From: Brachycybe producta
Taxonomy: Eukaryota; Arthropoda; Diplopoda; Playtdesmida; Andrognathidae
Assembly: GCA_036925085.1 (NCBI GenBank)
Contig: JAUPFP010000001.1
Coordinates: 3,846,001-3,910,000, forward strand
Direction of reading: 5' to 3'
Length of the DNA stretch: 64,000 bases
This document shows, in pieces, positions 1-11,587 of the stretch (within the stretch, counting starts at the first letter, position 1; every line of letters starts with the position of its first letter). The notes under the pieces were generated by a model, which ran no database searches, was not told where the DNA came from, and saw nothing but the letters and a program-made list of their open reading frames with translations. A program made the translations under genes and the position numbers.

Positions 1-93
1 TCAATCGGTAATGTGATTACTTTTTTGTTAATTTCATGAAGTCACCAAACATATCCGTGACATTTAATATTGTTATATCTATTTCGATGTCAG

Positions 94-1702
94 GGACGTT
101 GTCAATACGGCAACACTTTCGGACGTCGAAAGAGAGACCAACAGCGAGATCAACAATCCTATGAAATGGAAGAACAAATGGAAGCAATGAACGCAAACTT
201 AAACAGTACCGAAAGACATTCTAGCAAGAACAATGCAACAGAAAGTATTTCGAGAATAGCTGTTACTGCCACATCCTTGCCAAAAAGTATTTCGAAGGAG
301 CCGAGCGATGTTGTACTGAAAGTAACAACAAGTTTACCAATTAGTGGCAAATCACTTACTTCATCATCCAGACAAACAAGTACCAAATCTCCGGTATCAG
401 TGACACAAAGGCCAAGTCAAAGGCCCATTCAGGCAAACAGCAACCAAGTAACTGGACGAAATGCTTTTGGACAAGATGTGGAAGTTCCCTTGTACGCAAT
501 GCCGATCGGAGAACCACAAAGTCACGATCAGATGCAAGCTCCCGTAGAGAGTCCGAGAGAATACGGATTCGAGTATGTCGAACCTTTACCAGAAACCGAG
601 AATGTCGGAACATACGAAAGTGATCCTCAAACGGAACAGTCTCCACCTCCGGATGCCTTCATGTATGGATTTCCGTCTTCTTACGATGGATCGTATCCAT
701 GGAATAGCCAAGACAGTCCACCACCACCACCTCCTCTTCCTCCTAATCCTCCTCCACCTGCTGATTCTCCACCTTCCTTCCAATTTTCATATCCAACTGC
801 CAGTAACACGCAATCAGTCGATTCTGTACCAAATAGGCAAGAAAATGTTTTCAGGTCACATGTGGCTGATGGACTTCCAAACTCCACACGAAGGCCATCA
901 CAGTTAGGTAGAAGTTCCACGTCGACAACCACTACGAAACCTACTACAACCAGAACTACTACTACTACGACGACGACGACGACGGAAGAACCCGAATTTG
1001 ATGAAGAGGTTGATGAAAATGCCGAGGTAATTCCAACAGAAATTCCATTGCGCTTGTCACTCACAGTCAGTGGAGATGCGGACTCCGAGAAATCTCCTCC
1101 TGTGACAGTCAACGAGGGTCATCCGTTGAGCACAGACTTATTCGGAGGATCCAAAAATTACCACCCAGGTTTGAAAGAAAAAAATACTAAGTAATAGAGA
1201 CTAATAATTGTAGGTCACTCGGTGACTTACAGTTCTAAAGTGTAGGTCACCTAGTGACCCACAATTATTCTGTACCTCTGAAGCCTGTTTGATTCAACTT
1301 TTATCTTTTTCTACAGATATTCACCGAGCTCTCAACGACCTGGTATGTTCCTCAAAATCAACGATAGTCGCAGCCGTCATCTGCGTTTTGATGGCTCATG
1401 TTGCCGTAGTGTGTGGTGCCACCATTTGGTGGAGACGAAGGCAACAAAAGCAAAAACAAAAACAAGTCGAAGCATCTGATTCATCGTCTTCGGAACTGCC
1501 GATGACGACGGCACCACCACAACCGCAGCCGATGTTTTATCGTCCATCGAGTGGACTCACTTTTCGTAATGTAGACCTATGCAACCGTTACCCGAGTACT
1601 CTACGTCCTTCATTACCCATGAATCCTACTAATTGGAATCCCTCAGATTCCAGCACCGATTCGTTAGAATTTCCCGAAACGACGGAAAAAACCACTTCGT
1701 AG
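94..1702 (+). CDS. ZP-type transmembrane protein, C-terminal part (5' partial)
   Basis: Two exons are visible, 94-1168 and 1317-1702, giving 486 residues to a TAG stop. The gene starts left of the window. The first exon opens after a TTTCGATGTCAG acceptor and reads GRCQYGNTFGRRKRD. That is a late ZP-domain cysteine followed by a furin-type RRKR site, as in arthropod ZP proteins. A long Ser/Thr/Pro linker follows, with a proline run (about 710-775) and a polythreonine run coded by ACT/ACG repeats (about 955-985). Exon 2 carries a membrane segment (residues about 375-397, ending in IWWRRR) and a short Gln/Lys-rich cytoplasmic tail. The donor at 1169 (CCCAG|GTTTGA) was chosen because it keeps phase with exon 2; GTAATA at 1191 does not. 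The likely role is an apical extracellular-matrix protein shed by furin. The ZP core itself is not in view, so the family call rests on the tail architecture. Confidence 0.72.
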
Positions 1703-2559
1703 TAAATGAAATGGTTTTTTTTTTTAAAAAAAAAGAAAATCTTCCATGTTCCGATTAATATTTTTGTCGTTATTACGACAAAATCGTATCTTTTCTCGGT
1801 ATATTCTAAAAGAAAAGATAAAAGTTGATTATTAATTTTCACTGTATAGAAATTCCAATTGTAAATTTTTGTTTTCGAACAATCCGCACTGTGGAGATTA
1901 TCACGGCACGCACTGAGGGTAAACACGGGAGGTTTTTTAATTCACGACAACATTTAGACGAACACGGGGTAAAAATAGTAGGATTTTCTCGTTACCATAT
2001 TTCATAAGGGATGGTTAACGGTACTGAAGATATTCATCCAGTTTTTAGAAAAGATTTTTTTTTCTAGATTTTCATTACAGTTAATTTACATTTATATAAA
2101 AAAAATATACATTATTGATTTGGGGTACTTTTTGGTGCAGTTTTTGTGTTTTTTGTTTTTGTTTGTTTGTTTGTTTGTTCGCTGTTGAATTAGAAAGTAT
2201 CTTTTGTCGTTAATCATTTTAAAATTAAAATATTCACTTCGAAGCTCCTTCGTCTGCAATCTCTATTAAGACTTCGAAAATTCATTGCATGTGAACAGGA
2301 AAAGCTACAATGGAAATGTTGAGTTCAATATATTCTCATTAAAGTCTACAAGACAAGAATGTCTTCATTTCCTGTGTGCAATGCACGTTTGAAAGGTTTG
2401 GCCGATTCAGAGTGCCATGCTTATGACAATGCAACTTCAAAAAAATCATTGCACGCAAAATTCAATTCAATTCAATTAAATACACCTGCAATCAGCTCGA
2501 AAGCCATGTGGCAGGGAGGGATTGCTCCCAATCACGACTGATTGTCATTATTTAAAAAT
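1703..2559. other. AT-rich flank, no gene seen
   Basis: This is sequence downstream of the ZP-type gene, presumably its 3' untranslated region and spacer. It is T-rich with homopolymer runs. Short open frames here lack family resemblance or splice context. Confidence 0.5.
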
Positions 2560-2925
2560 AAGACATCATCACGAAATTGAAATCGTCCTAACAAAGAACT
2601 ATTCACAGGAAGAGAATTCCATAGTCTTAACAACATTAGGAAGAAAAGACCAAAAATATGCATCAGTCCTAGCCATTAATTCTTTGAAAGTTTTTGAATG
2701 CCCAAATCTTTACGAGGATTTCTAGTTAGTAAACCATTAAGCTGGGTAATGTTATCACAAGACAGCAAACGTCCCAGAAGAGCGAGGCTTTGCTCATTTC
2801 TTCGGCCTGCTAATGATTCCCATTCTAGCTCTTGGAGCATAGACGATACGCTGTCAGTATACCGTATACGCATACCGTCCCTTTACAAATCTTGCAGCCA
2901 TACGTGAGACCATTTCTATGATGAA
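2560..2925 (-). mobile_element. Decayed LINE reverse-transcriptase C-terminus
   Basis: Read on the minus strand with at least one frameshift, this gives AARFVKG, then SSMLQELEWESLAGRR, then about 55 residues later LLRLWNSLPVNSS. That order is the usual C-terminal end of non-LTR retrotransposon ORF2 proteins: an SVxxML..L.W.SL..RR block, then a W-N-x-L-P block. The frame is broken by stops and is not a gene. Confidence 0.7.
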
Positions 2926-3062
2926 GAAAGATCTATTTTGCAAAGTAAACTTTGAGGTAAAATGAGTAATTGTAATTAATTTCATTTTATGTAAATCTGT
3001 TAATTGGAATTGGAATTAATTTTTTTTTTTTGACTCATGTAATTAGTAATTGTAATTTATTA

Positions 3063-3279
3063 CAGTAAAATCTTGGATTACGAACAATTCGTTCCGAGAA
3101 CGCGTTTGTAATCCAAAGCACTCGTAAATCAAAGCGAACCATCGGCTCAGTTGTGATCACGTGACGCTCGGCAGACAAAGCGTATACGTACTATTCGTAT
3201 TGCAAGACCACACTCGTTAATTTTGCTCGTCTTGCAAAACACTCGCAGACAACGTTACTCGCAATCTAAGGTTTTACTG
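3063..3279. mobile_element. Family J: pogo/Tigger-like MITE, 217 bp
   Basis: The element begins CAGTAAAATCTTGGATTACG and ends CAATCTAAGGTTTTACTG, with TA on both sides. CAGT ends and a TA target are the hallmark of pogo/Tigger-type Tc1-mariner elements. No transposase frame is present. A second copy lies at 5093-5311. Confidence 0.75.
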
Positions 3280-4046
3280 TATTTTTAAAAGTAATTTGTC
3301 TCCAATACTACAGTTTGATTGCTAGAACCATTTGAGTAACTTCGGAACAGGCCAAATTGACCACGTCTCGCTGTACGTGTGCAATTCGTGCGAATGAGAC
3401 TCGGTCAATTTTGCAGTTCGAGAGTTGTTAAATTTAAATTTACGAATTATTTTTACCGAAAGAAAACGTTTCACAAAAGTATTTTTTTTTTAAACTTAAA
3501 CGAAAATAATTTAATGTTACGTGGATAATGTTTACAATCTTTACAAATTGTTCGTTTAGTTATGAAAAAATTATTTTACAACAAAGTTTAGACAGAAAAT
3601 ATAACATCGAAGTTCGTAGGTTTTTAAAAGTGAATTTTTCTTCAAATGAAAAAATTTAAAACTTATTCGAAATTGGAAGAATCGAGTTATTCCGTTATGT
3701 TCTCAAAAAAATATTATCTTGAAAAATTCCATTACAGAATAGCAGGTTACTCTTCTAGTTTTTTTTTAATAAACTTTTCTTTTTTCATTAAAAATATGCT
3801 TCTGAAAAGCTAAGAACTTCAATTCCAGTAATTTTTAATCGAGTTACGAGCTAAAGAAAATGAATCGTTAATATTTAAATGAACAAAACACAATTTAACC
3901 AAATATAACCAAATCGATAATTATTTTTTGTTCTATTAAAACGGCCTCAATTAAGTTAGTTTTACTTCGGGATGATCCAAAAACCGTCTGAAAAATGGAA
4001 GAAAGACAAAAGACAAAAAATTTAAAGGAAATACACAGTATATATT
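3280..4046. other. Spacer between convergent genes, nothing recognised
   Basis: This is AT-rich DNA between the 3' ends of the ZP-type gene (+) and ABHD12 (-). It probably includes the ABHD12 3' untranslated region. No clear AATAAA signal was found on the minus strand close to the stop codon. Confidence 0.4.
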
Positions 4047-7000
4047 TCAAATTTTCAATATTTCTATTTTATCTTCTCGCCTTATATACGAAGGTAGATC
4101 GGGATCACGGCAAATGTATCGATGTCCGTATCCGAGTTCTCCTTCGAAGATGATCAAAGATGTCGGCACCGTTTTAGGTCTTCCGTCCAACGCAGCTTCG
4201 TATAACTGCAAAGTAAATAAGGTTGAAGATGTTTTACGAACAGGCTGATTTTTCGAATTTTGGTTATTCTGCCTTTTCAGAAGAACAACTCAAAAGGAAA
4301 AAAATTGAAATTGTTTTAGAAACTAGAATAGTAACTGAATCACTTAAGTGTATTTCGTGTTGATATTTTTCAAAAGAACCTTTTTTTTTTTTTTAAACAT
4401 AAATAAATAATAAATTTCTAAGTGGCATAAAAAGTTTATTTTGAAATATATCAAACATGAAATTACCCTTGAGTGAGTCAGAGCAACCCTTCTAGTTTCT
4501 TGAATCACTTTCAAGTTTTTTCTTAATTTTGCTCTCGAAAGTCGCCATGCACCTTCCTTCCGAGTTCGACCGGTATTATGGAATCGTCTTCGGCATGAAG
4601 AATAATGATCGGAACGGTCACTCCGGAGACACTTGGTTCAAAATAAATCAAATTCGATTAAAACCGAATCGTTAGTTAAAAAACCCGTGAAAACCCCGCT
4701 TAACACAAAAAATCAGATAACATTAAATATATTTTCGATCTCTTCGAAATTGCATAGAAATTTTCTCCTTTTAACACGAAAGAAGTATTCCAAATCTCTC
4801 GCATTTAGTTTTAAACGGATAACACGAAATACATTTTTTCAGCCCCCCATTTTTTAGAAATAACATAAAAATTCTTTTAACACAAAATTCCTTTAACACG
4901 AAAACAATATTTGCCATTCTCTCTAGCTTCCAATTCGTGTTAAACGATTTTAACTGTTCATTGAAATTTACAGTGAAAAACGCTTAACACAAAAAAATCG
5001 GATAACACGAAAATGTTTTCGGTTCGCTCCCTTAGAATATCATAAAAATGAAAATCCTTTTAACACAAAAAAAAATCAGATACAGCTTGGATTGCGAATA
5101 ACGTTGTCTCCGAGTGTTTTGCAAGACGAGAAAATTTTTGTTTTAACTTGATAAACGAGCGTGGTCTTGCAATATATACGAGTACGCTTTGTCCGCCGCC
5201 GAGCGTAACGTGATCACAACTGAACCTTTGGTTCGGTTTGATATATACGAGTGCTTTGAATTACAAACACGTTACCGAAACGAATTATGCTCGCAATCCA
5301 AGGTTAGGCTGTAAACATGAAAATATATTTTCAGTTCCCTCTTTTAGAATAACATTAAAAAAAATTCCCTTTTAATACGAAAAAAATATATATTCCAGTC
5401 TCTTCTATTTCGTGTTAACCGGTTTCCCAACTATATTTCTGCTTTTTAATAAGGTTTCTTAACTGTTTGTCACTTTCAAATAAAATATTTTTGGATTTTA
5501 AAGCGCTAACGGCTGCCCAATGGAACCAAGGAACTTGTCGAAACACCTGAAAGAAATTCGCGATTTTGATTAAAATTGTCGATCATTTTCTCCCCCCCCC
5601 CCCCCCCCAAAAAAAAAAGTGACGCTCGAACCCTCGAAAGTGGATGCCATATTATTTCCTCTCGCATGTTATTAAATGGAGCTTCTAAAACTAAACCGGA
5701 AGGTTGTTTTCCTTCTTGGCAAAGTTCGCTCACGGCTCTCGAAGAAACTCTGAAACCGTAAAACACAAATAAATATTATATTTAAGTTGTGTAGCCATTT
5801 TTTTTAAATAAAATGTGCAAAATGAAATAAGACAATGGAATAAATTGCGGATTATTCTGCATTTTCGTAAACAAATTACGAAGAAATTGTCTTTTCGAAA
5901 ACTAGAAGGAAGACTTTCATGTTGAAATCTTTCAAGATTAAACTTTTTTTTCACAGTTTTAAATTTTTTGTTCTAATTCTCAAAATGAAACACAAAAGTT
6001 TATTTAGAAAAAAAATCCAGAATTTCAATGAAACTCTCCTCTTACTGACCCCGTCCCTAGCGAATGACCCCACACGAAGATGGGCGAGTTTCCCGATCGC
6101 TCTTTCAACCAAAAATAGACGGATCTTCCGTCATGAACTAGCGCCTCTTCCGTAACCGTTACGGCCGAAGAATCTCCGTACCCTTTAATCAAAACAAAAA
6201 AAGATTATCTTAAGATTGTTTTTACAAGAAACTTCGGGATGGGGTAACTTATACTCGCTACTCCTCCTCGTACAATGTACTCACCTCTGTAGTCGAATGC
6301 GATCACGTGCGCGTCCAGTTCGCGCAGCACGTGATAGAGTTCGACTCGATGGAGTCCGGCTCTCGATCCGGAGTTACCGTGCATGTAAAGGATGATCGGT
6401 TTCCCATCTCGTAGCGAGAGTTCGTAATAGGAAGGACTCGTGTCTTTGATGTTTACGAGGCTCTTTGGAAGAATGTGCCTGAAACGAGGAAAAGAAGAAA
6501 AAAAAACCCGTCGAGTCTTTTAACTTACAAAGTTCTACAACTTGTACACTTGAAAGTGTTTTAGAAACTAGAAGAGTAACTCAACTACTTGAGGAGATTT
6601 TCGTGTTAATAATTTTTTTATAAAATAGCTTTTTTTTTTTAGAAAAAATTTGAAAAATGAATTGTTTTTTAAACAATTCTGGCCAAACTTGAAGTGAAAA
6701 CGATATTTTCAGGTTTAAAAAGTTTATTTTACAAGATAAGAATACGAAAATTTCAAGATATTTAATGAATTCTGAATTATTCGGTAGTTTATCGAAGCGC
6801 AACAACTAAAAAGAAACTAAAAGTGTTCTTTAAAAACTAGAAGGGTAGCTCAATCACTTGATAGTATATAGTGTGTTGATGTCTCGACAAAGACATGTTG
6901 ATGATATCTTTCAAAATAAACTATTTATAGACAAAAATTTAAAAAATATACTGTATATACCATCTAATTTAAAATTGAGTCATTTACAATTAACTATCAT

Positions 7001-8756
7001 AAAAAGCTTACTTTGAAAGATATCAACATAAAAATACCAATTAAGTGATTGCGGTGACCCTTCTAGTTTTCTAAAACACTTCACACGTTTCTCTTCGTTT
7101 TTTGCTTTTGAAAAAAAAAAGAATAACTCAGAATTTGTCAAACTTTTTCAGTTTTTTTAAACCTACCTATGTAATTGATTTACTCTTCTAGTTTCTAAAA
7201 CACTTAAGAATTTTCTTCTTAAAGCCTTGTTTCCATTGGAATGAAAATTTGAACTTTTTGTTAAAAATTTCAAATGGTGAAAAATATAACAAATGTGGGT
7301 CTCGACCCGCCTCCCACCCTCCCCCTCGGGCCAATAATAGTGAATAGGCGGATGCCACGTCTGTCCTGTTTTTCACCAGTTGAAATTTTCAACAAAAAAA
7401 AAGGTCCCAGTGGAAACAAGGCCTTTTTCAACTGCAGAAAAATTGCAGCAGAAGTTTTATTTTAATGTTTGCTTTCATTTGCATATTTTATAAAAAATTC
7501 TTAAATATAAAGTAATTAATCTTAATAAAAAAATTAAGAGGTGGGACGAATCCTAAATTTTCTCGAATCTCCGAATCCTAAAAGGTTTTCGAAGCCCTCG
7601 AATCTCACGAAACTCGAATCTCTCGAATCCTTCAAATATAAGAATCGTATATTATTCATTAAGAAGATACAAATAAATGAAATAATATTAAATATTAAAT
7701 TATTAATAATAAAAAAACAAGTGTGGCTTCACTCAGGGTCAGGCCACAAGGTGATTCATTGGTGATCCGGGTCCGACCACCGAAATTGCAACAATTGCCG
7801 GTTTTTTTTGTTAGTGAACGCTTCTATTGGACGTCAATTGAAGTTAAAACTAATTTTACTAATTTTAAAAGTTAGGATTCGAAAGATTCGAAAGACGAAA
7901 AAAGCAGCTGAAGATTCGAAGTTTTCGAATATCGAATATTTTTCAAGATTCACCGGATTCGAGGATTCGAATGGCCCATCTCTATAAAAAAATCATAATC
8001 ATATTTTAATTTAACGACAAAAGTTGCTTTGATGGTTTACGATGGACCGTCTACCATCGAACTGCGTGACCCGTGGTTCCTCACCACGTTCCAAGAAGAA
8101 CTTCTGGTTCGCTTTCGATGTAAAAATTTCTAGTTGCAGGAAGACCCGAAGACGCAGGATCGGAATAATTTACCATCAAAGGTTTGTTTACTACGGAAGA
8201 AAGACAACAACAACAAAAAAACATTTGAAAAACATAACATTAATCGTAATTTTACGTCAACATCATTTTTCGTAATACAGTAGAAACCGTTTAACATTAC
8301 AACGGATAACACGAAAAAGTTGGATAACACAAAATACAGTCGGTTCGATCTCTTAGAAAAGCATACAAATTACTTCTTATAACACGAAAAAAAATATTTC
8401 GGGTTTTTCAATTTCGTGTTAAACAGTATTCATTGTACTTTTCAAATATACAGTGAAAACTCATTAACACAAAAAATCGGATAACACGAAATATATTTCC
8501 AGCCTCTTAGACGAGCATAAAACATATTTTTTTTAACACGAAAGAAATATTCCGGTTTCTTTTCGTGTTAAACAGTTTTCACTGTATTTTTCAAATATAC
8601 AGAGAAAACTGTTTAACACGAAAAAACCTGGATAACACGAGCCTTTCTTTTTAACACCAAATTTGTTTAACACGAAAACGTTAAAAGGTGTTTCAACCGC
8701 GTATATCGTAAACCTATTTCGCAGGAAAAAAACAAACATATTTTAACGAAATATCA

Positions 8757-8847
<91 letters not shown>

Positions 8848-9341
8848 GGTCCTTGTTTCCTTTTTTTTTTTATTTTTGCCATTAAAAATTCTTTTAACAC
8901 GAAAAAAAAAATATTCCGATTTCCTTTTCATTTCGTGTTAAACGGTTTTCCACTTTATATAATTTCTTTGTACCTAGAATTGTAAGAAGAAGAAAAAACA
9001 ACAGATAAATTATACAAAAAAAAAAAAAAAAAACATGACAAATTTCATAAAAAAAAATTACCAAAAGTGAGGAATATCAAAGTTTTGAGTATTCCTGGAA
9101 AGAGGTAGATTCCCAATGGTGGAATGACATAAAGCAGGACAAATATAATTAGGACACTTCGAATGCAACATTGAAGTAATTTTCGACGTCCTCTTAAACT
9201 CAATGAGAAATGCATCATCATTTCTTTTGAACTTTCTAACAAGTACAACACTTGAGATTTGTCATCATCCTTTTCCGGCTCACGATGATGGTCCTTTGAG
9301 GAATTTCCTGTAGGCATCAGACGTAAACGTGCAGTTGACAT
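4047..9341 (-). CDS. Abhd12: ABHD12 lysophospholipid/monoacylglycerol hydrolase, complete
   Basis: There are eight exons on the minus strand: 9341-9062, 8190-8085, 6478-6285, 6182-6050, 5749-5632, 5546-5464, 4631-4553 and 4205-4047. They total 1152 nt (383 aa; human about 398), and every junction is phase-consistent. The N-terminus has a cytoplasmic stretch and a membrane segment (about 55-80), then FPGILKTLIFLTF, as in ABHD12. Next come FYIE...GTWHILP, YMHGNSGSR, HRVELYHVL and DYRGYGDS. The nucleophile elbow is GHSLG (Ser234), the acid is in LHAEDD (Asp321 by the D-x-x-I-P pattern), and the histidine is in GYGHRYI (His359). The family hydrolyses lysophosphatidylserine and 2-arachidonoylglycerol as an ER membrane enzyme with a lumenal active site. 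Introns 1 and 6 are packed with family K MITEs. The exon 4 donor (GTCAGT) has a stronger-looking competitor 4 nt downstream. Confidence 0.95.
4672..5425. repeat. Family K pogo-like MITEs in ABHD12 intron 6, with nested family J copy
   Basis: The ends read like (CA)GTGAAAACC..CTTAACAC and its inverse GTGTTAAACGGTTTTCAC, usually beside TA. Two degraded copies occupy roughly 4685-4953 and 4971-5425. The second is split by a family J element at 5093-5311 (CAGCTTGGATTGCG ... CGCAATCCAAGGTTAGGCTG, with TA flanks). J therefore inserted later than K. Confidence 0.7.
6548..7095. repeat. Family D foldback copies (GAAACTAGAAG motif)
   Basis: Two copies are seen. Each begins near AAGTGTTTTAGAAACTAGAAG, followed by AGTAACTCAAtcACTT. 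The second ends with the inverse, CTTCTAGTTTTCTAAAACACTT, at about 7070-7093. The inner arms carry the inverted pair TTTCAAAATAAAC / GTTTATTTTGAAAG seen in all family D copies. No coding capacity. Confidence 0.65.
7224..7422. mobile_element. Family H MITE (GCCTTGTTTCCA ends)
   Basis: Terminal inverted repeats are GCCTTGTTTCCATTGG and CCAGTGGAAACAAGGC. They are followed internally by GAAAATTTGAACTTTTTG and its inverse, GAAATTTTCAAC. The second copy at 19348-19526 shares both termini and internal arms. It lies in ABHD12 intron 2. Confidence 0.65.
7536..7984. mobile_element. Family E hAT-like element copy 1
   Basis: It begins AAGAGGTGGGACGAATCC and ends GATTCGAATGGCCCATCTCT, and is rich in inverted TTCGAA/CGAATC blocks. 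About 450 bp, inside ABHD12 intron 2. It shares its body with copies at 46057-46438 and 52335-52769; the last shows a clean 8-bp target duplication. Confidence 0.65.
8278..8957. repeat. Three head-to-tail family K MITEs in ABHD12 intron 1
   Basis: There are three consecutive copies at about 8278-8436, 8451-8584 and 8600-8957. Each starts CAG(T/A)GAAAAC..TTAACACG or a close variant and ends CGTGTTAAACRGTWTTCA, separated by about 15 bp of AT-rich DNA. The third is enlarged by a (TA)n tract at 8760-8845. Confidence 0.7.
8760..8845. repeat. (TA)n microsatellite
   Basis: About 43 uninterrupted TA units inside the third family K copy of ABHD12 intron 1. The isoleucine/tyrosine-repeat frame across it is not a gene. 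Confidence 0.95.
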
Positions 9342-9985
9342 TTTGGGCTTTTTTGTTTTTTTTTTTTTTTTTTTTGCTTTTTTTGTTAAATTTTAACTAA
9401 TTTATATCATATTTTGCCATATTACTTGTTAAATTTCAACTAATTTATATCATATTTTGCCATATTATTAATATTAATATTTTAAAAAAATGTATTATTA
9501 TATATTTAACTTAAAATATATATAGTCCCTCTGGCACAGGCTCTCTTTGTGTATCTGAGCTGTGTTTTTTTTTTTTTTTCAAAATAATTATCCTAATTTA
9601 TAAATTAAATAATAAATTAATATTATGTTTAATTTTGTAAATTAATATATTTTAAGCTATTTTAAATAAATTTTTGCAAAAATATACAAGCATTAAAGGT
9701 GTAAATAAAGGTGTAAAGTAAGGTGTAGAATTTAAATTTCAAAATTTCAAATAATTTCTTATCTTCTTACAAAGAATTGTAAATAATTTTGTTAATTCTA
9801 CTTTTTAACCTATTATTAAGTTAGTATTACCCATTTAAAAAACTAGAATAGAAACTGATTTATAGACATAATTACTTATTTTTTGGCTTATTTTATATTG
9901 TTTGTTATAAGATCATGAGATGATTAGGTCATTCAGTTATAAAGGTTGTAACTTGTCACGTGACAAAGTGTCATGGCTTCTTCAT

Positions 9986-10182
9986 ACAGGCAATTGTGCA
10001 CAGCATTAGAATTTCGTTTGCTCCGCCCTTTTATGAACGTCAGACCAAGTAACAAACCAATTGAAAAATTGAAAAGGGCGGTGCAGGTGACATCAGACCA
10101 AGTAACAAACCAATTAGAAATCGATGACGTTCATAAAAGAGGCGGAGCCAATACATTTCTAATGCTGGGTACATTTGCCTGT
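9986..10182. mobile_element. Family A Mutator-like MITE, copy A1
   Basis: It starts ACAGGCAATTGTGC and ends TACATTTGCCTGT, and carries the family's internal GGGCGG, TGACATCAGACC and AACCAATTAGAAAT blocks. No clear target duplication remains. Confidence 0.8.
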
Positions 10183-10370
10183 ATAAAATTATGACGGCCA
10201 TTTTAAAAAAAAGCTAAACTCCTCCTCCCTCTCTCTATGAGAAATTTTTTGAATTGAAGAGAAGAAGAAAAAATTGTTGGTCTATAAGCTGGCGCCATCT
10301 GTGTTTGATGAAGCTTTTCATTGCCTTAATTGATTGGCCAATAGGTGGCGCCATATTTACTAAAAGCTAA

Positions 10371-10497
10371 ATTTCTTCTCACAGTCGCAGACATATGGAG
10401 TTGAGCTACCTTCAGGTATATAATTTGCAGATAAGTTTTCAAGGCAATTATATACATGAAGGTAGCTCAACTCCATATGTGAGAGCCATTTAGCTTT
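10371..10497. repeat. Imperfect palindrome
   Basis: The arms are AAAGCTAAAT..CTCACA..CATATGGAGTTGAGCTACCTT and its inverse (AAGGTAGCTCAACTCCATATG..TTTAGCTTT), with a loop of about 45 bp. Probably a solitary foldback MITE. Confidence 0.6.
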
Positions 10498-11055
10498 AAA
10501 TAAATGTAACGCTACCTATTGGCCAGTCAGTCAAAATACAATATCACGATGTATTTTGAACAAGATAAATGTATAAAAGTTAAAACAACTCCATGTTAGA
10601 AAAAAACGCCTATAATGAGTGAAGAATCGTCTGCTTTTTGAAGCTAGAAGGAATACATCTTGCTTGAAATGTCGTCCATTTTTTTAGGATGTCCATTGAA
10701 CCCTATTGTAACTGAAGCATTAAGTACAGTCTGCGCCATCTATTGGTCAAATTCAGTTTTGGCACAAAATGCTCCAATAGGATGAATTTTTAGTTGTATG
10801 TTTTGTATGTGTCTTGATTTTGACAAGTAACTTTATTGTCGCCATCTTTTTTTAAAAAATAATATTAGCTTCTAGACAAATTTGATTTTATTGCCGCCAT
10901 CTTGTGACAGATAACTGGTTTTATAAACTGTAATTTAAACATTATGATTTAATTGACCATTGATTCATTGAATACAGTCCAGACCATCTAGTTTTTCATT
11001 GTGTATTAAAAAAAATTAAACATGGGACATATAAATATGGCCGCCATTTTCTAAT

Positions 11056-11263
11056 ACAGGCAATTAGAAATCGGGACGAACAGAAGTTGGCTCCGCCCTT
11101 ATTTATGACGAACAAAACTTCTAATTGGTTGATTATGTAGTCTGACGTCACATGCTCCGCCCTTTTCAACGTCGAACCACACAACAAACCAATATTAGAA
11201 GTTGCCGGTCGTCATAAAAAAGGCGGCGCCAACTTCTGTTTGTCCCGATTTCTAATTGCCTGT
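11056..11263. mobile_element. Family A Mutator-like MITE, copy A2
   Basis: A 208-bp near-palindrome from ACAGGCAATTAGAAATCGGG to GATTTCTAATTGCCTGT. It contains GGCTCCGCCC, CTGACGTCACATGC and AACCACACAACAAACC. No obvious flanking duplication. Confidence 0.85.
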
Positions 11264-11587
11264 CACAACTGACCACAGGATGGTCAACATTATATTGTAT
11301 TCCCAGTGGACAATGTCCAAACAATAGATAACCAAATGCTTGGTGAAGGTCATGCAGAAGTTAGGTAATCGCATACTTGATAAAATTTATGAGGTTCAAA
11401 TTCAAAAAGCAAAATATGTCACTTGAATTTGAATTTGAACCCTCTCTGTGCAGGGTTCCAAAATAAAATCTTTTTTGCTGAGAACCCTGTGGTTTTCTTT
11501 GCTCACGAGGATTCAAGTGGATTCAGTACTCTAATGCCAATTTAGGAAGCCAATAGTTGTTATTTTTCTATATCAGTATGAGAAAAT

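Noticed and set aside
1169-1194. Longer version of the first ZP-gene exon, ending at the in-frame stop or at the GTAATA donor at 1191
   Set aside because: Neither keeps phase with the transmembrane exon at 1317; the donor at 1169 does.
2676-2873. Small minus-strand gene
   Set aside because: It matches the C-terminal block of LINE reverse transcriptases and is frameshifted, so it is called as a mobile-element relic.
8042-8275. Plus-strand open frame over the ABHD12 exon 2 region
   Set aside because: It is antisense to a well-supported ABHD12 exon (FYIE...GTW) with matching splice phases.
8743-8931. Ile-Tyr repeat frame
   Set aside because: It is the translation of a (TA)n microsatellite.
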